64,000 nt of DNA from Hyphomicrobiales bacterium (GCA_900470445.1 UCAU01000018.1:30123-94122), one strand, 5' to 3'. Shown: positions 8,551 to 19,645, numbered from the stretch's first letter. Notes: generated by a model not told the origin, from the letters alone. A program made the numbers and translations.

Positions 8551-11500
8551 ATGTTCCTCACCCGTATCAGCGTCAATCACCCGGTCTTTGCCACCATGAT
8601 CATGGTGGCCATGTTGGTGTTCGGCATCTACTCCTATCAGCGGCTGCCGATCGAGCAATTGCCCAATATCGACTTCCCCGTGGTCGCGGTGGTGGTCAGC
8701 TATCCCGGCGCCTCGCCCGAGGCGGTGGAAAACGACATCGTCAAGCCGATCGAAGAGGCGGTGAATACGATTGGCGGGTTGGATAATATCCAATCCACCT
8801 CGCAGTCGGGCCAGGCCATGGTGCTCATCTTCTTTGATATGAGCGTCAATTCGCAGGCCGCGGCGCAGGATGTGCGCGACCGGCTGGCGACGGTCGAGGC
8901 GGGCTTCCCCGACAATGCGGGCGACGCCCAGGTGTTGCGCTTCGATCCCGCCGAATTGCCGGTGATTTCGGTGGCGGTCAGCTCGCAAACGCTGTCGCCG
9001 CGTGACCTGACGGCGCTGACCGAAGATGTCATTGTCGCCCGGTTGTCCAATATTTCCGGGGTCGGCCGCGCCACGGTGGTGGGCGGGGTGCCGCGCCAGC
9101 TCAATGTGCTGGTCGATCCGGACAAGCTCAACGCGTTCAATGTGGGCGTCAGCCAGGTGATCCAGGCGCTGGATCAGGAAAACCAGAACCTGCCGGCGGG
9201 CTCGCTGACCCAGGGCAATCAGGTGCAGTCGATCCAGGTCGAGGGCCGGATCGAGCAGGCCAATGATTTCCTCGACATCATCGTGGCGCGCCAGGGCGGC
9301 CAGGCGGTCTATCTGCGCGACGTGGCAACCATCGAGGATGGCCAGGCCGACATTACCAGCATGGCGCTGCTCAATGGCCAGCCGGCTCTGGCGATCGACG
9401 TGGTCAAGACGCAGGGCGCCAATACGGTTGGCGTGGCCGAGGATGTGCGCGCGGCGATCGCCCGCATGCAGGCCGATGAATTGCCGGACGATGTGCGGCT
9501 TGAAATCGTGCGCGACAATGCCGTGCCGGTGGAGGACTCCTTCCATGCGGTGCAGAACATGCTGATCGAAGGCGCGGTGCTGGCCGTGTTCATCGTCTTC
9601 CTGTTCCTCAATTCGTGGCGGTCCACCGTCATCACGGGACTGACCCTGCCGATCTCGATCATCGGGGCGATGATCGTGCTGTATTTCCTGGGCTTTACCC
9701 TCAACATGATGACGCTGATGGCGCTGTCGCTGGCGGTCGGCATTCTGATCGACGACGCCATCGTGGTGCGAGAAAACATCATGCGGCACCTGCATATGGG
9801 CAAGTCGCACCGGCAGGCGGCGCTCGATGGCACCAACGAAATTGGCCTCGCCGTGCTGGCGACCACGTTGTCGATCGTGGCGGTGTTCCTGCCGGTTGCC
9901 TTCATGGAAGGGATTTTGGGGCGCTTCTTCCTGCAATTCGGCGTCACCGTTTCGGTGGCGGTGCTGATCTCGCTGTTCGTCGCCTTCACGCTCGATCCGA
10001 TGATGAGCAGTGTCTGGTATGACCCGGCGGCCCATCCCGATGCCAAGCGCGGCCCGATCGGGCGGGCGGTGGCGCAGTTCGACCGCTTCTTCCAGTGGAT
10101 CGGGGAAGGCTATCGGGGCGTGCTGCGCTGGTGCCTCAAATTCCGCAAGACGACGCTGGCCATTGCGGTCGCTTCGTTTATCGGCACGTTCTTCCTGTTC
10201 CCGCTGGTGGGCGTGGAATTCGTGCCGGCGACGGATAATGGCGAATTCCAGGTCGATATCGAAACGCCGACGGGCTCGTCCATCGACTATACCGCCAGCA
10301 AGGTCCGCCAGATCGACGCGACGCTCAAACGCTTCCCGGAAGTTGCGGGCACCTATGCCACGATCAATGCGGGCACGACGACGGGCGACAACAAGGCGAC
10401 CATTGTGGTGACCATGGTCGAAAAGGCCGAACGCAGCCGTAGTCCGGTGCAGATGACCGAGCCGGTTCGCCTGGCGCTGCAGCAAATCCCCGGTGTGGAG
10501 ACCAGCGTCGGTGCCGCAGGAGGTCTGGGCGGTGGGGTTTCTGCGCCGATCTCCATCATCATGTATGGCGACAATTTCACCGTGCTCGACCAATTGGCGC
10601 GGCAATTGATGGCCAAGCTCGAAGCGATCGACGGGCTGATCGATGTCAAATCCAGCCTCGATGATGCCCAGCCGGTGCTGGGCGTGCGGATCGAGCGGGA
10701 CCGGGCCAGCGATCTTGGCGTCAACCTGCAACAGATCGGCGCGACGCTGGGGCCGATGCTGGGCGGGGAGGAAGTGACGGACTGGACGGCGCCCAATGGC
10801 GATAATTATACGGTGACCGTGCGGCTGCCCGAATGGGCGCGTGACGATGTCGAGACGCTGGGCTCGCTCCCCATTACCCAGAGCGGGGCCACCGGCTCCA
10901 ATGCCATGGTGCGGCTCGACCAGGTGGCGCAGATCGTGCAATCGGAAGGGCCGGGGGAAATCCTGCGGCGGGACTTGTCGCGGCAGGTCAGCGTCACGGC
11001 GAACCTGTCCGGGGTCGAGCTGGGCTCAGTGACGGCGGCGCTGCAGGCGGCGGTGGACAGTGTCGAAATGCCGGTGGGCTATCGCACCTCGATGGGCGGC
11101 GATGTCGAGGAGCTGAACGAAACCGCGGGGGCCGCCGGATCGGCGCTGCTGCTGGCGGTGATCTTCATTTATCTGGTGCTGGCCAGCCAGTTCGGCAGTT
11201 TCCTGCAGCCCATTGCCATCATGGTGTCGTTGCCGCTGGCGTTGATCGGGGTGATGCTGGGCCTGTTGGTGGGCGGCTCGACGCTCAACATGTTCTCGGC
11301 CATCGGCTTCATCATGCTGATGGGCCTCGTGGTCAAGAACGCCATCCTGTTGGTCGACAATGCCAACCAGCATGTGCGCGAAGGCTGGAACCTCTATGAG
11401 GCGCTGGTCGAGGCGGGGGCAACGCGTTTCCGACCGATCATCATGACGACGCTGGCGATGATTTTCGGCATGCTGCCGCTGGCGCTGAGCCTGCATGAAG

Positions 11501-11682
11501 GCAGCGGGCAGAATGCGCCCATGGCGCATGCAGTGATCGGGGGGCTGTTGAGCTCGACGGCGCTGACGCTGGTCGTGGTGCCGGTGATGCTGACCTATAT
11601 CGACAGCTTCAGCCACTTTACCCGCCGGTTCCTGCCCAAGGCGCCGGATGATGCGGAAGCCAAGCACGCACCTGCGGAGTAG
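8551..11682 (+). CDS. RND efflux pump inner-membrane transporter (AcrB/MdtBC-like)
   Basis: The 1043-aa length is normal for a hydrophobe/amphiphile RND proton antiporter. The N-terminus MFLTRISVNHPVFATMIMVA is typical of the first helix. The transmembrane-4 motif GILIDDAIVVREN contains the paired aspartates of proton translocation near residues 401-402, and VVKNAILLVDNAN near residue 930 carries the helix-10 lysine. Two large periplasmic loops separate helices 1-2 and 7-8. It forms an operon with the adaptor upstream. The closest named type is MdtB/MdtC or multidrug AcrB; the sequence does not tell which compounds are exported. Confidence 0.93.
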   Translation: MFLTRISVNHPVFATMIMVAMLVFGIYSYQRLPIEQLPNIDFPVVAVVVSYPGASPEAVENDIVKPIEEAVNTIGGLDNIQSTSQSGQAMVLIFFDMSVNSQAAAQDVRDRLATVEAGFPDNAGDAQVLRFDPAELPVISVAVSSQTLSPRDLTALTEDVIVARLSNISGVGRATVVGGVPRQLNVLVDPDKLNAFNVGVSQVIQALDQENQNLPAGSLTQGNQVQSIQVEGRIEQANDFLDIIVARQGGQAVYLRDVATIEDGQADITSMALLNGQPALAIDVVKTQGANTVGVAEDVRAAIARMQADELPDDVRLEIVRDNAVPVEDSFHAVQNMLIEGAVLAVFIVFLFLNSWRSTVITGLTLPISIIGAMIVLYFLGFTLNMMTLMALSLAVGILIDDAIVVRENIMRHLHMGKSHRQAALDGTNEIGLAVLATTLSIVAVFLPVAFMEGILGRFFLQFGVTVSVAVLISLFVAFTLDPMMSSVWYDPAAHPDAKRGPIGRAVAQFDRFFQWIGEGYRGVLRWCLKFRKTTLAIAVASFIGTFFLFPLVGVEFVPATDNGEFQVDIETPTGSSIDYTASKVRQIDATLKRFPEVAGTYATINAGTTTGDNKATIVVTMVEKAERSRSPVQMTEPVRLALQQIPGVETSVGAAGGLGGGVSAPISIIMYGDNFTVLDQLARQLMAKLEAIDGLIDVKSSLDDAQPVLGVRIERDRASDLGVNLQQIGATLGPMLGGEEVTDWTAPNGDNYTVTVRLPEWARDDVETLGSLPITQSGATGSNAMVRLDQVAQIVQSEGPGEILRRDLSRQVSVTANLSGVELGSVTAALQAAVDSVEMPVGYRTSMGGDVEELNETAGAAGSALLLAVIFIYLVLASQFGSFLQPIAIMVSLPLALIGVMLGLLVGGSTLNMFSAIGFIMLMGLVVKNAILLVDNANQHVREGWNLYEALVEAGATRFRPIIMTTLAMIFGMLPLALSLHEGSGQNAPMAHAVIGGLLSSTALTLVVVPVMLTYIDSFSHFTRRFLPKAPDDAEAKHAPAE

Positions 11683-11685
11683 TGG

Positions 11686-12045
11686 CTAGCCGTCGTCGCG
11701 CCCGAAACGTGACGGCGGCACCGCGCCCGTACCCTCTTCGCGGTCGCGATAGAGGGCGGCGCGGGCCAGGAGCATCAGCGTTACCGGGGTGGTGACCGAG
11801 ACGAAAATGAAGATCAGCACTTCATGCACCGACAGGCGCTGGCCGGTGATGGTGAAATAGAGCACCGAGCCGAGCAGGATGAAGCCCGTGCCCAGGCTGG
11901 TGCCGAGCGTGGGTGCGTGCACGCGTTCGTAAAAGCTGGAAAAGCGTGCGAGGCCAATGGCGCCCACCAGCGTCAGGAAGGCGCCGGCCAGCACGCAGAT
12001 ACCGACCAGAATGGCAAGCCAGAGCGGCAGATCGTCCGGGATCAT
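11686..12045 (-). CDS. mrpG: Mrp/Mnh cation-proton antiporter subunit G
   Basis: A 119-aa small membrane protein with three hydrophobic segments and the family motif GLARFSSFYERVHAPTLGTSLG. MrpG is a required small subunit of the multi-subunit Na+(K+)/H+ antiporter. The start at 12045 (MIPDDLPLW) gives an ATGA overlap with mrpF, the same coupling seen between other genes of this operon, and avoids a longer fused frame. It is the last gene; its stop is three bases from the stop of the convergent RND pump gene, and no terminator is seen between them. Confidence 0.92.
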   Translation of the reverse strand: MIPDDLPLWLAILVGICVLAGAFLTLVGAIGLARFSSFYERVHAPTLGTSLGTGFILLGSVLYFTITGQRLSVHEVLIFIFVSVTTPVTLMLLARAALYRDREEGTGAVPPSRFGRDDG

Positions 12046-12323
12046 TCGATCACCTCGCCACGCATGAGGAATTTGGCCAGCGCCACTGTGCCGACAAAGC
12101 CGAGCAGGGAAATGATCAGCGCGACCTCGAAATAGACCGAGGTGCCATAGTGAATGCCGAAGACGACCAGCAGCAGCATGGCGTTCACATAGAGCGCGTC
12201 GAGGCTGACAATGCGGTCCTGGGCGCGGGGGCCCTTGATGACGCGGTAGATGGTGGCGACCATGGCCAGAGCCAGCATGACCTGGGCCGTCGTCAATGTC
12301 CAAAACAGGATGGCAGCGCTCAT
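12042..12323 (-). CDS. mrpF: Mrp/Mnh cation-proton antiporter subunit F
   Basis: A 93-aa protein with three predicted membrane helices. The motif RVIKGPRAQDRIVSLDAL is diagnostic for MrpF/MnhF, where the conserved Asp-Arg pair lies between helices 1 and 2. It overlaps the ends of both neighbours by four bases. It acts only as part of the Mrp complex, which supports pH and sodium homeostasis. Confidence 0.93.
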   Translation of the reverse strand: MSAAILFWTLTTAQVMLALAMVATIYRVIKGPRAQDRIVSLDALYVNAMLLLVVFGIHYGTSVYFEVALIISLLGFVGTVALAKFLMRGEVIE

Positions 12324-12804
12324 TGGAAAATCTCCAGCAGCAGCGCTTCATAGCGGTGCTTGATGGTGTCGATCCATTCCTGCTCGTCAATCAGATCGAG
12401 CACATGCACCAGGACGGTGCTGCCCACCGGATCATATTCCAGCCAGGCGCTGCCCGGGGTTGCCGTGACGATGCAGGACAGCACGGCAAGGCCGCTTTTG
12501 TCCTTGAGCTCGAGCGGCAACAGCAGGAAACCGGATTTATGCTCGCCGCGCCGGCCGCGCAGGATGATGCCGGCGACGGCCAGATTGGAGCGGGCGACAT
12601 CGGCCAGCACCAGAACGATCAGCTTGATGATCTTGCCGGGGCGGCGGATTTTGGGGTGCTCGGGTTGCAATGCCGCCATGGCGTGGGTGGCACCAAAGGC
12701 GATGAGGCCGCCGAGCAGGATGTGGCCGAGGCCGAGCGATTGCTGCAGCAGCAGCCACATCAGCAGCAGTCCGACAAAGAGCAGCGGATAGGGCAGAACG
12801 CGTT

Positions 12805-12808
<4 letters not shown>
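12320..12808 (-). CDS. mrpE: Mrp/Mnh cation-proton antiporter subunit E
   Basis: A 162-aa membrane protein starting MKRVLPYPLLFVG. Early helices cover about residues 5-45, and a soluble C-terminal part contains SCIVTATPGSAWLEYDP, similar to the MrpE consensus T.TPGT. The start at 12808 overlaps the mrpD stop as ATGA. MrpE is the subunit most often dispensable for assembly but needed for full antiport. Its position between D and F matches the standard gene order. Confidence 0.92.
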
Positions 12809-14438
<1,630 letters not shown>

Positions 14439-14439
<1 letters not shown>

Positions 14440-14774
14440 CAGCGTTCCCGCCCGTCGACATGGTCGGTGCCGGTAAAGCCGCGCGCGGCCAAAAGCACGA
14501 CGAGGAAGAGCGCCGTCATGGCAAAGCCGATGACGATGGCGGTCAGCACCAGCGCCTGGGGCACCGGGTCGGTGTAATTGGCGGGGTCGACCAATCCGCC
14601 CTCAACCACGGGCGCGGCGTCGATGCGCAGCCGGCCCATGCCGAAGATGAAGAGATTAACCGCATAGGAAATCAGCGAGAGGCCCACAATGACCTGGAAG
14701 GTGCGCGGGCGCAGCAGCAGCCACACCCCGCAAGTGGTGAGCACGCCAACGGCGATGGCCAGGATCAGTTCCAT
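14439..14774 (-). CDS. mrpC: Mrp/Mnh cation-proton antiporter subunit C (NuoK-like)
   Basis: A 111-aa protein with three helices, homologous to complex I NuoK. The segment GLSLISYAVNLFIFGMGRL is characteristic, as is PQALVLTAIVIGFAMTALFL, which contains the conserved C-terminal helix of MrpC/NuoK. It shares one base with both neighbours. It bridges the D and A subunits in the antiporter. Confidence 0.93.
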
Positions 14775-17710
14775 CAGCGGACCTCCTCCGGCTTGGGCGG
14801 CGCTTCCTCGCGCACCACGGCCGGCCGCCGCGAGACGCGGGGGGCGCGGACCGATTGGTGGGCGAGCGCGATCAGGATGAGGACGGTGGCGCCGACGACA
14901 AGGGTGAAGACGCCGAGATCAAAGATCAGCGCGGAAGCCATGGGCACCCGGCCGATAAAGGGGATTTCGGCATATTGGAAGGCCGTGGTCATGAAGGGAT
15001 AGCCGAACAGCCAGGAGCCGAGGCCCGTGGCCAGCGCGATCAGCAGGCCCATGCCGATCCAGCGGATGGGCAGGATGCGCAGGCGTTCTTCCACCCAGCG
15101 GGTGCCGCCGGCCATATATTGCAGGATGAAGCCGATGGACATGATGATACCCGCGGCAAAGCCGCCGCCGGGCTGGTCATGGCCGCGCATGAAGATGTGC
15201 AGCGCCAGAACGATGATGACCGGGAACAGCCATTGCATGATAACGGCCGGGATCATCAGATACTCGTTGATCGTGTCGCCGGAATTGCGATCGGGACGCT
15301 GATCGTCAAAGGCGTTCTGGATGCGCTGCTGTTCGGGCTTTTCGATGGAATCGGAAGCCGGACGGAAGCGGCGCAGCAAGGCAAAAACGGTGAGCGCGAC
15401 AATGCCGAGCACGGCGATTTCGCCAAAGGTGTCGAAGCCGCGGAAATCCACCAGCATGACGTTGACCACATTGGTGCCGCCGCCCAGCTTATAAGAATTT
15501 TCGAGGAAGAAGTCGCCAATCCCCTGCCCGGCCGGCCGCGTCATGATGGCATAGGACATCAGCGCCATGCCGCAACCGGCAATGATGGCGAGGCCCAGAT
15601 CGCGGATGCGGCGGAAGCGGGCCTTGCGGGACAGCGTGTCGTCGCTGTCGAACTCGACGCGCTTGGGCAGCCAGCGCAGGCCGAGCAGGATCAGCACGGT
15701 GGTCACGATCTCGACCAGCAATTGGGTGACCGCCAGATCGGGCGCGGAGAACCAGACAAAGGTGATGCAGGTGACGAGCCCCGCCCCACCCAGCAGCACC
15801 AGCGCCACCAGACGGTGGAACTTGGCCTGGTAGGTCGCGGCAATGGCGCAGACAATGCCCACGCCCCACACCAGCGCAAAGGCCGGATCGAATGGGGTGG
15901 GCGGCAGGGCCAATTGGCCCACACCAGCAGACAGGGGAATGGCAGCGGCCACGACGGCCAGGGTCACCAGCAAAGCCAGTTGCGGCTGCAGGCGGCGCGT
16001 GCCCAGGAACTTTTCCAGCGCCTTGGCCCATTTCCAGGAAATGGTGACCAGCACGCGCTCGAAAATGCGCTGCCCCTTGAGATTGCGGATCAGCGGGGGG
16101 CCCTCGATGCCGCGCGCCAGATATTTGTAGAGCGCGAGATAAAGCAGCACGCCGCCGACCAGCGCAATGGCGCTCATGGCAAGCGGGATGTTGAAGCCGT
16201 GCCAGATCGAGAGGCTGTAGTAGGGCGTGTCTGGACCGACCACGGACACCACGGCCGCAGCGAGGAATGGCGCGATGGTGATGCCGGGAATGATGCCGAC
16301 CAGCAGGCAGAGCAGCACCAGGATTTCGATGGGTCGCCGCATCAGCGCGGGCGGCTCATGCGGTACGCGGTCGAGCCCGGTGGGCGGGGGGCCGAAGAAC
16401 ACGCCATGCACGAAGCGCAGCGAATAGACGACACTGAACATGCCCGCGATAGTGGCGCCGATCGGCAGGGCAAGATTGACGAAGGGATTGGCGTCGCGCA
16501 GGGCCGTTTCGGTGAAGAACATTTCCTTGGAGAGGAACCCGTTCAGCAGCGGTACGCCGGCCATGGCGGCGCTGGCGACCATGGCCAGGGTTGCGGTGAA
16601 CGGCATGAACCGGAACAGGCCGCTGAGCTTTCTGATGTCTCGTGTGCCGGTTTCATGGTCGATAATGCCGGCCGCCATGAACAGCGAGGCCTTGAAGGTG
16701 GCGTGATTGGCGATGTGGAAGATCGCCGCGACGGCGGCGAGCGGGCTGCTCATGCCCAGAAGCGTGGTTATCAGGCCCAGATGGCTGATGGTGGAATAGG
16801 CCAGCAGGCCTTTGAGATCGGTCTGGAAGATGGCGATATAGGCGCCCAGCATCAGCGTGGTCAGGCCGGCAAAGGTGACGATCCAGAACCAGGCATCGGT
16901 GCCCGCCATGACCGGCCAGAACCGGACCAGCAGGAACACGCCGGCCTTCACCATGGTGGCCGAGTGCAGATAGGCCGAAACCGGGGTCGGCGCCGCCATG
17001 GCGTGGGGCAGCCAGAACTGGAAGGGAAACTGGGCGCTTTTGGTCAGGGCACCCAGCAGCACCAGCAGCAGGGCCGGGACATAGAGCGGGTGCGACTTGA
17101 TGAGATCGCCCGAGGCTAGGACGACATCGAGATCGTAGCTGCCCACGATATGGCCGATGATCAGCATGCCCAGCAATAGGCCCAGCCCACCCAGCCCGGT
17201 GACGGTCAGCGCCATGCGGGCGCCATCGCGCGCCTGGGCCAGGTGGAACCAATAGCCGATCAAGAGGAACGACGTGATGCTGGTGAGCTCCCAGAACACC
17301 ACCAATTGCACGAGATTGCCCGACAGCACCACGCCCAGCATGGAGCCCATGAAGGCGAGGAAAAACGCGAAGAAGCGCGGCACCGGATCCTTGGGCGACA
17401 TGTAATAGCGCGCATAGAGCACGACCAGCAGGCCCACGCCGGTGATCAGCAGGCAGAACAGCCAGGCAAAGCCATCGATGCGGAAGATGAGATTGAGGCC
17501 AAGCTCGGGAATCCAGGAGATTTCCTGGCGCAGCACGCCGCCATCGGTGACTTGCGGATACAGCCAGATGGTAACGGCGAGACCAAATATAGCGACAGCG
17601 GCGGAGAGCCAGGCTTCGGCATTGCGCGCAGATTGCGGCAACAGGGCCGCCACAAGGCTGGCAATGAAGGGCACAACAACAATTGCGATCAGGAATATCG
17701 AAGACGCCAT
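14774..17710 (-). CDS. mrpA: Mrp/Mnh cation-proton antiporter subunit A fused to subunit B
   Basis: About 978 residues. The first 770 are a NuoL-like MrpA with about 20 hydrophobic segments, including FWELTSITSFLLIGYW and KSAQFPFQFWLPHAMAAPTPVSAYLHSAT. The last roughly 150 residues match MrpB (FMRGHDQPGGGFAAGIIMSIGF and the VFTLVVGATVLILIAL end). This explains why no separate mrpB is present and is the arrangement of the group 2 (fused A/B) operons known from rhizobia. The ATG at 17710 is preferred because hydrophobic sequence starts at once; an in-frame GTG at 17725 would add five residues. It is the first gene of the operon. Confidence 0.92.
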   Translation of the reverse strand: MASSIFLIAIVVVPFIASLVAALLPQSARNAEAWLSAAVAIFGLAVTIWLYPQVTDGGVLRQEISWIPELGLNLIFRIDGFAWLFCLLITGVGLLVVLYARYYMSPKDPVPRFFAFFLAFMGSMLGVVLSGNLVQLVVFWELTSITSFLLIGYWFHLAQARDGARMALTVTGLGGLGLLLGMLIIGHIVGSYDLDVVLASGDLIKSHPLYVPALLLVLLGALTKSAQFPFQFWLPHAMAAPTPVSAYLHSATMVKAGVFLLVRFWPVMAGTDAWFWIVTFAGLTTLMLGAYIAIFQTDLKGLLAYSTISHLGLITTLLGMSSPLAAVAAIFHIANHATFKASLFMAAGIIDHETGTRDIRKLSGLFRFMPFTATLAMVASAAMAGVPLLNGFLSKEMFFTETALRDANPFVNLALPIGATIAGMFSVVYSLRFVHGVFFGPPPTGLDRVPHEPPALMRRPIEILVLLCLLVGIIPGITIAPFLAAAVVSVVGPDTPYYSLSIWHGFNIPLAMSAIALVGGVLLYLALYKYLARGIEGPPLIRNLKGQRIFERVLVTISWKWAKALEKFLGTRRLQPQLALLVTLAVVAAAIPLSAGVGQLALPPTPFDPAFALVWGVGIVCAIAATYQAKFHRLVALVLLGGAGLVTCITFVWFSAPDLAVTQLLVEIVTTVLILLGLRWLPKRVEFDSDDTLSRKARFRRIRDLGLAIIAGCGMALMSYAIMTRPAGQGIGDFFLENSYKLGGGTNVVNVMLVDFRGFDTFGEIAVLGIVALTVFALLRRFRPASDSIEKPEQQRIQNAFDDQRPDRNSGDTINEYLMIPAVIMQWLFPVIIVLALHIFMRGHDQPGGGFAAGIIMSIGFILQYMAGGTRWVEERLRILPIRWIGMGLLIALATGLGSWLFGYPFMTTAFQYAEIPFIGRVPMASALIFDLGVFTLVVGATVLILIALAHQSVRAPRVSRRPAVVREEAPPKPEEVR

Positions 17711-18123
17711 TGTCGCGTGGCACACTCATGAAAAAGGTGGATGGGACGGCTCCGGGCCGCAGGTTCTTGTTTCGCCTATGAATCTACTGCCGCGCAACTC
17801 CCAAATTTGTCGCGGCCGGTTTTTCTTTTGTGCGGCGCGGCGCCATAAGATCGGGGCAAGATTGCGCTTACCTTGCAATGCACCGGCTGGCGGCGCATAA
17901 TCTGGGACGTTTTCAGCCATCATTGGCGACCTGATCCTGCCGGCATGCCGGTTGTTTGGCGATCCTTAAAACTTGCGAACGTTCTCGACCCCGCAGTGCA
18001 TCTTGCCGCGGGGAACCTGCCGGGCATTCCGGCGCGGCCCCTGGCAAAGCGCCACGGGCCGGCCGATCGTCACACAACAGCGCTGCGGGTAGCCGCACGG
18101 CACCCATTGGAGTCCAAGCCGAC
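17711..18123. other. Intergenic region between mrp operon and small protein gene
   Basis: This divergent gap of about 410 bases must contain the mrp promoter on the minus strand and the promoter of the small protein gene at 18124 on the plus strand. Open frames exist but they overlap both strands and lack start signals or recognisable content. No convincing hairpin or repeat was seen. Confidence 0.5.
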
Positions 18124-18315
18124 ATGCACAAATTCAAGATCGGTGAGGTCCTCGACCTTCTGCCCAGCCATGGCAGCAGCTCGCGCCGGGCCGGGGAATG
18201 CAAGATCGTCGCCCTGCTGCCTTTTGAAGGCCACGTCGTGCAATACAAGGTGCAGGCCAAGACCGAGACCCATCTGCGCATCGTCAGCGAGAGCGATTTG
18301 CGGCCGACCCAGTAG
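18124..18315 (+). CDS. Conserved small protein of unknown function (63 aa)
   Basis: The protein begins MHKFKIGEVLDLLPSHGSSS and continues with a compact basic and hydrophobic pattern ending ESDLRPTQ. I recognise its general form: Hyphomicrobiales carry many 60-70 aa proteins that start M.KFKIGE.V and contain a Y.V/YKV stretch followed by HLRIV.ESDL, annotated as hypothetical. The fold looks like a small all-beta domain. No signal peptide or membrane segment is present. It stands alone, followed six bases later by a long palindrome that could terminate its transcript. Function is unknown. Confidence 0.75.
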   Translation: MHKFKIGEVLDLLPSHGSSSRRAGECKIVALLPFEGHVVQYKVQAKTETHLRIVSESDLRPTQ

Positions 18316-18320
18316 GCCTC

Positions 18321-18464
18321 AGGACCAATCGGTATTCGGCTGATGCTGGCCTGCAAATGGCGGCTTTCTGCGCTTCCGGTGCTCACGTACGAAAGTACGC
18401 TCCGCTCCGGTTCTCGAAAAACCGCCACTTTCGGCTCAGCCTGAACCGAATATCGACTGGTCCT
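18321..18464. repeat. 144-bp imperfect palindrome
   Basis: The left arm begins AGGACCAATCGGTATTCGG and the right arm ends with its reverse complement, CCGAATATCGACTGGTCCT, two mismatches apart. Matching continues inward through the TGGCGG / CCGCCA blocks and CCGG, to a centre near CACGTACGAAAGTACGCT. The whole unit could fold into one long hairpin with bulges. It has no coding potential and sits just after a short gene. The layout resembles the palindromic repeats of Rhizobiales genomes. Whether it is present in many copies cannot be tested in this window; no second copy was seen here. Confidence 0.75.
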
Positions 18465-18769
18465 CCCGCCTGCAGAAAATGCAGATATACGGGATATTAA
18501 GCCCAATCATCCGATAGTGGCCCTCGGGCCGGTTTAAGCGCGCCCATATTGAACTGGGCGGGCTTGGCCTTGCCGCGTTTTGCGACATGTCAGGCAGCCA
18601 CGACGATTGCACCGCTGGCGATTGCTAAAATTGCGCGCGGGGATTTGGGGAAATGCAATTCATTTGAGGGCTAGCTGACAAGCGCGCTGCGGGGCACCGG
18701 CCAAAATCCTGCTCACACATGCGCATCGCGACCCCTCGGGTGAATTTCTGAGAGTGAGTTACTGATCGA
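18465..18769. other. Intergenic region upstream of motA
   Basis: About 305 bases with no credible gene. It should carry the motA promoter. A hexamer matching the sigma-70 consensus well was not found, which leaves a flagellar-type or weak promoter possible. The segment 18500-18560 contains short GC-rich inverted stretches of no clear meaning. Confidence 0.4.
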
Positions 18770-19633
18770 ATGCGCCTCATTATCGGCATCGTTATCGTCA
18801 TCGGCAGCGTGCTGGGTGGATTTGCAGCCATTGGCGGCCACATGGCCGTGCTGTTTCAACCATTCGAATTCGTGATCATTCTGGGCGCGGCCATCGGCGC
18901 CTTCATCATCGGCAATACCGGGCCGGTGTTGAAGCAGACGCTGGGCTCGCTCGGCACCCTGTTCAAGGGCGCCCGCTATAACAAGGCAGCCTATGTTGAA
19001 CTGCTGGGCATGCAATTCACGTTGTTCAAGCTGATCCAGGCCAAGGGCGTGCTCGCCATCGAGCAGCATATCGAAAATCCGCGTGAATCGACGCTGTTCA
19101 ACCGCTTCCCCACCTTTGCCGGCAATCACCACGCGGTGGAATTCGTCTGCGACTATATGCGCATGGTGACCCTGGGCACCAATAATGTGCATGAAATGGA
19201 AGCGCTGATGGATGAGGAACTCGAGACCCATCATCAGGAGCGCCATCGGGTGGTGGGCGCTGTGCAGGCGCTGGCCGACGGCACCCCGGCCTTGGGCATT
19301 GTGGCCGCCGTTTTGGGCGTGATCCACACCATGGGCGCGATCAGCGAGCCGCCTGAAGTGCTGGGCCATATGATCGGCGGCGCTTTGGTGGGCACATTCT
19401 TCGGCGTCTTCGTGGCCTATGGCTTTTTCGCGCCCTTTGCCCAATCGCTGCGCAATATCTATGAATCCGAGGATAAGTATTTCCTGTCGCTCAAGACGGG
19501 GCTGTTGGCCCATGTCGCCGGCAATCCGCCGGTCATGGCGATCGAATTTGCCCGCAAGATGCTGATGTCGGAAAATAGGCCGACCTTTGCCGAGGTGGAT
19601 GCCGCAACGGCCGCCCTGCCGGCGGCGATCTAG
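18770..19633 (+). CDS. motA: Flagellar motor stator protein MotA
   Basis: At 287 residues this matches the longer proteobacterial MotA. Four membrane segments are seen: about 2-22 and 30-50 at the N-terminus, and two near residues 170-225 with TPALGIVAAVLGVIHTMG and GGALVGTFFGVFVAYGFFAPFA, which carry the conserved prolines. The cytoplasmic loop between helices 2 and 3 is rich in charged residues for contact with FliG. With MotB it forms the proton channel that drives rotation. The gene is 12 bases upstream of motB. No other flagellar gene is present, so this is a detached stator operon. Confidence 0.95.
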   Translation: MRLIIGIVIVIGSVLGGFAAIGGHMAVLFQPFEFVIILGAAIGAFIIGNTGPVLKQTLGSLGTLFKGARYNKAAYVELLGMQFTLFKLIQAKGVLAIEQHIENPRESTLFNRFPTFAGNHHAVEFVCDYMRMVTLGTNNVHEMEALMDEELETHHQERHRVVGAVQALADGTPALGIVAAVLGVIHTMGAISEPPEVLGHMIGGALVGTFFGVFVAYGFFAPFAQSLRNIYESEDKYFLSLKTGLLAHVAGNPPVMAIEFARKMLMSENRPTFAEVDAATAALPAAI

Positions 19634-19645
19634 GCGGAGACATAA

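Noticed and set aside
7870..10941. A 1023-codon open frame antisense to the RND pump genes
   Set aside because: It lies opposite confirmed coding sequence, has His/Arg/Gln-rich composition typical of high-GC antisense frames, no motif and no ribosome-binding site.
14855..17119. A 754-codon open frame antisense to the MrpA gene
   Set aside because: Same reasons: composition bias of the reverse strand of a GC-rich membrane protein gene and no recognisable domains.
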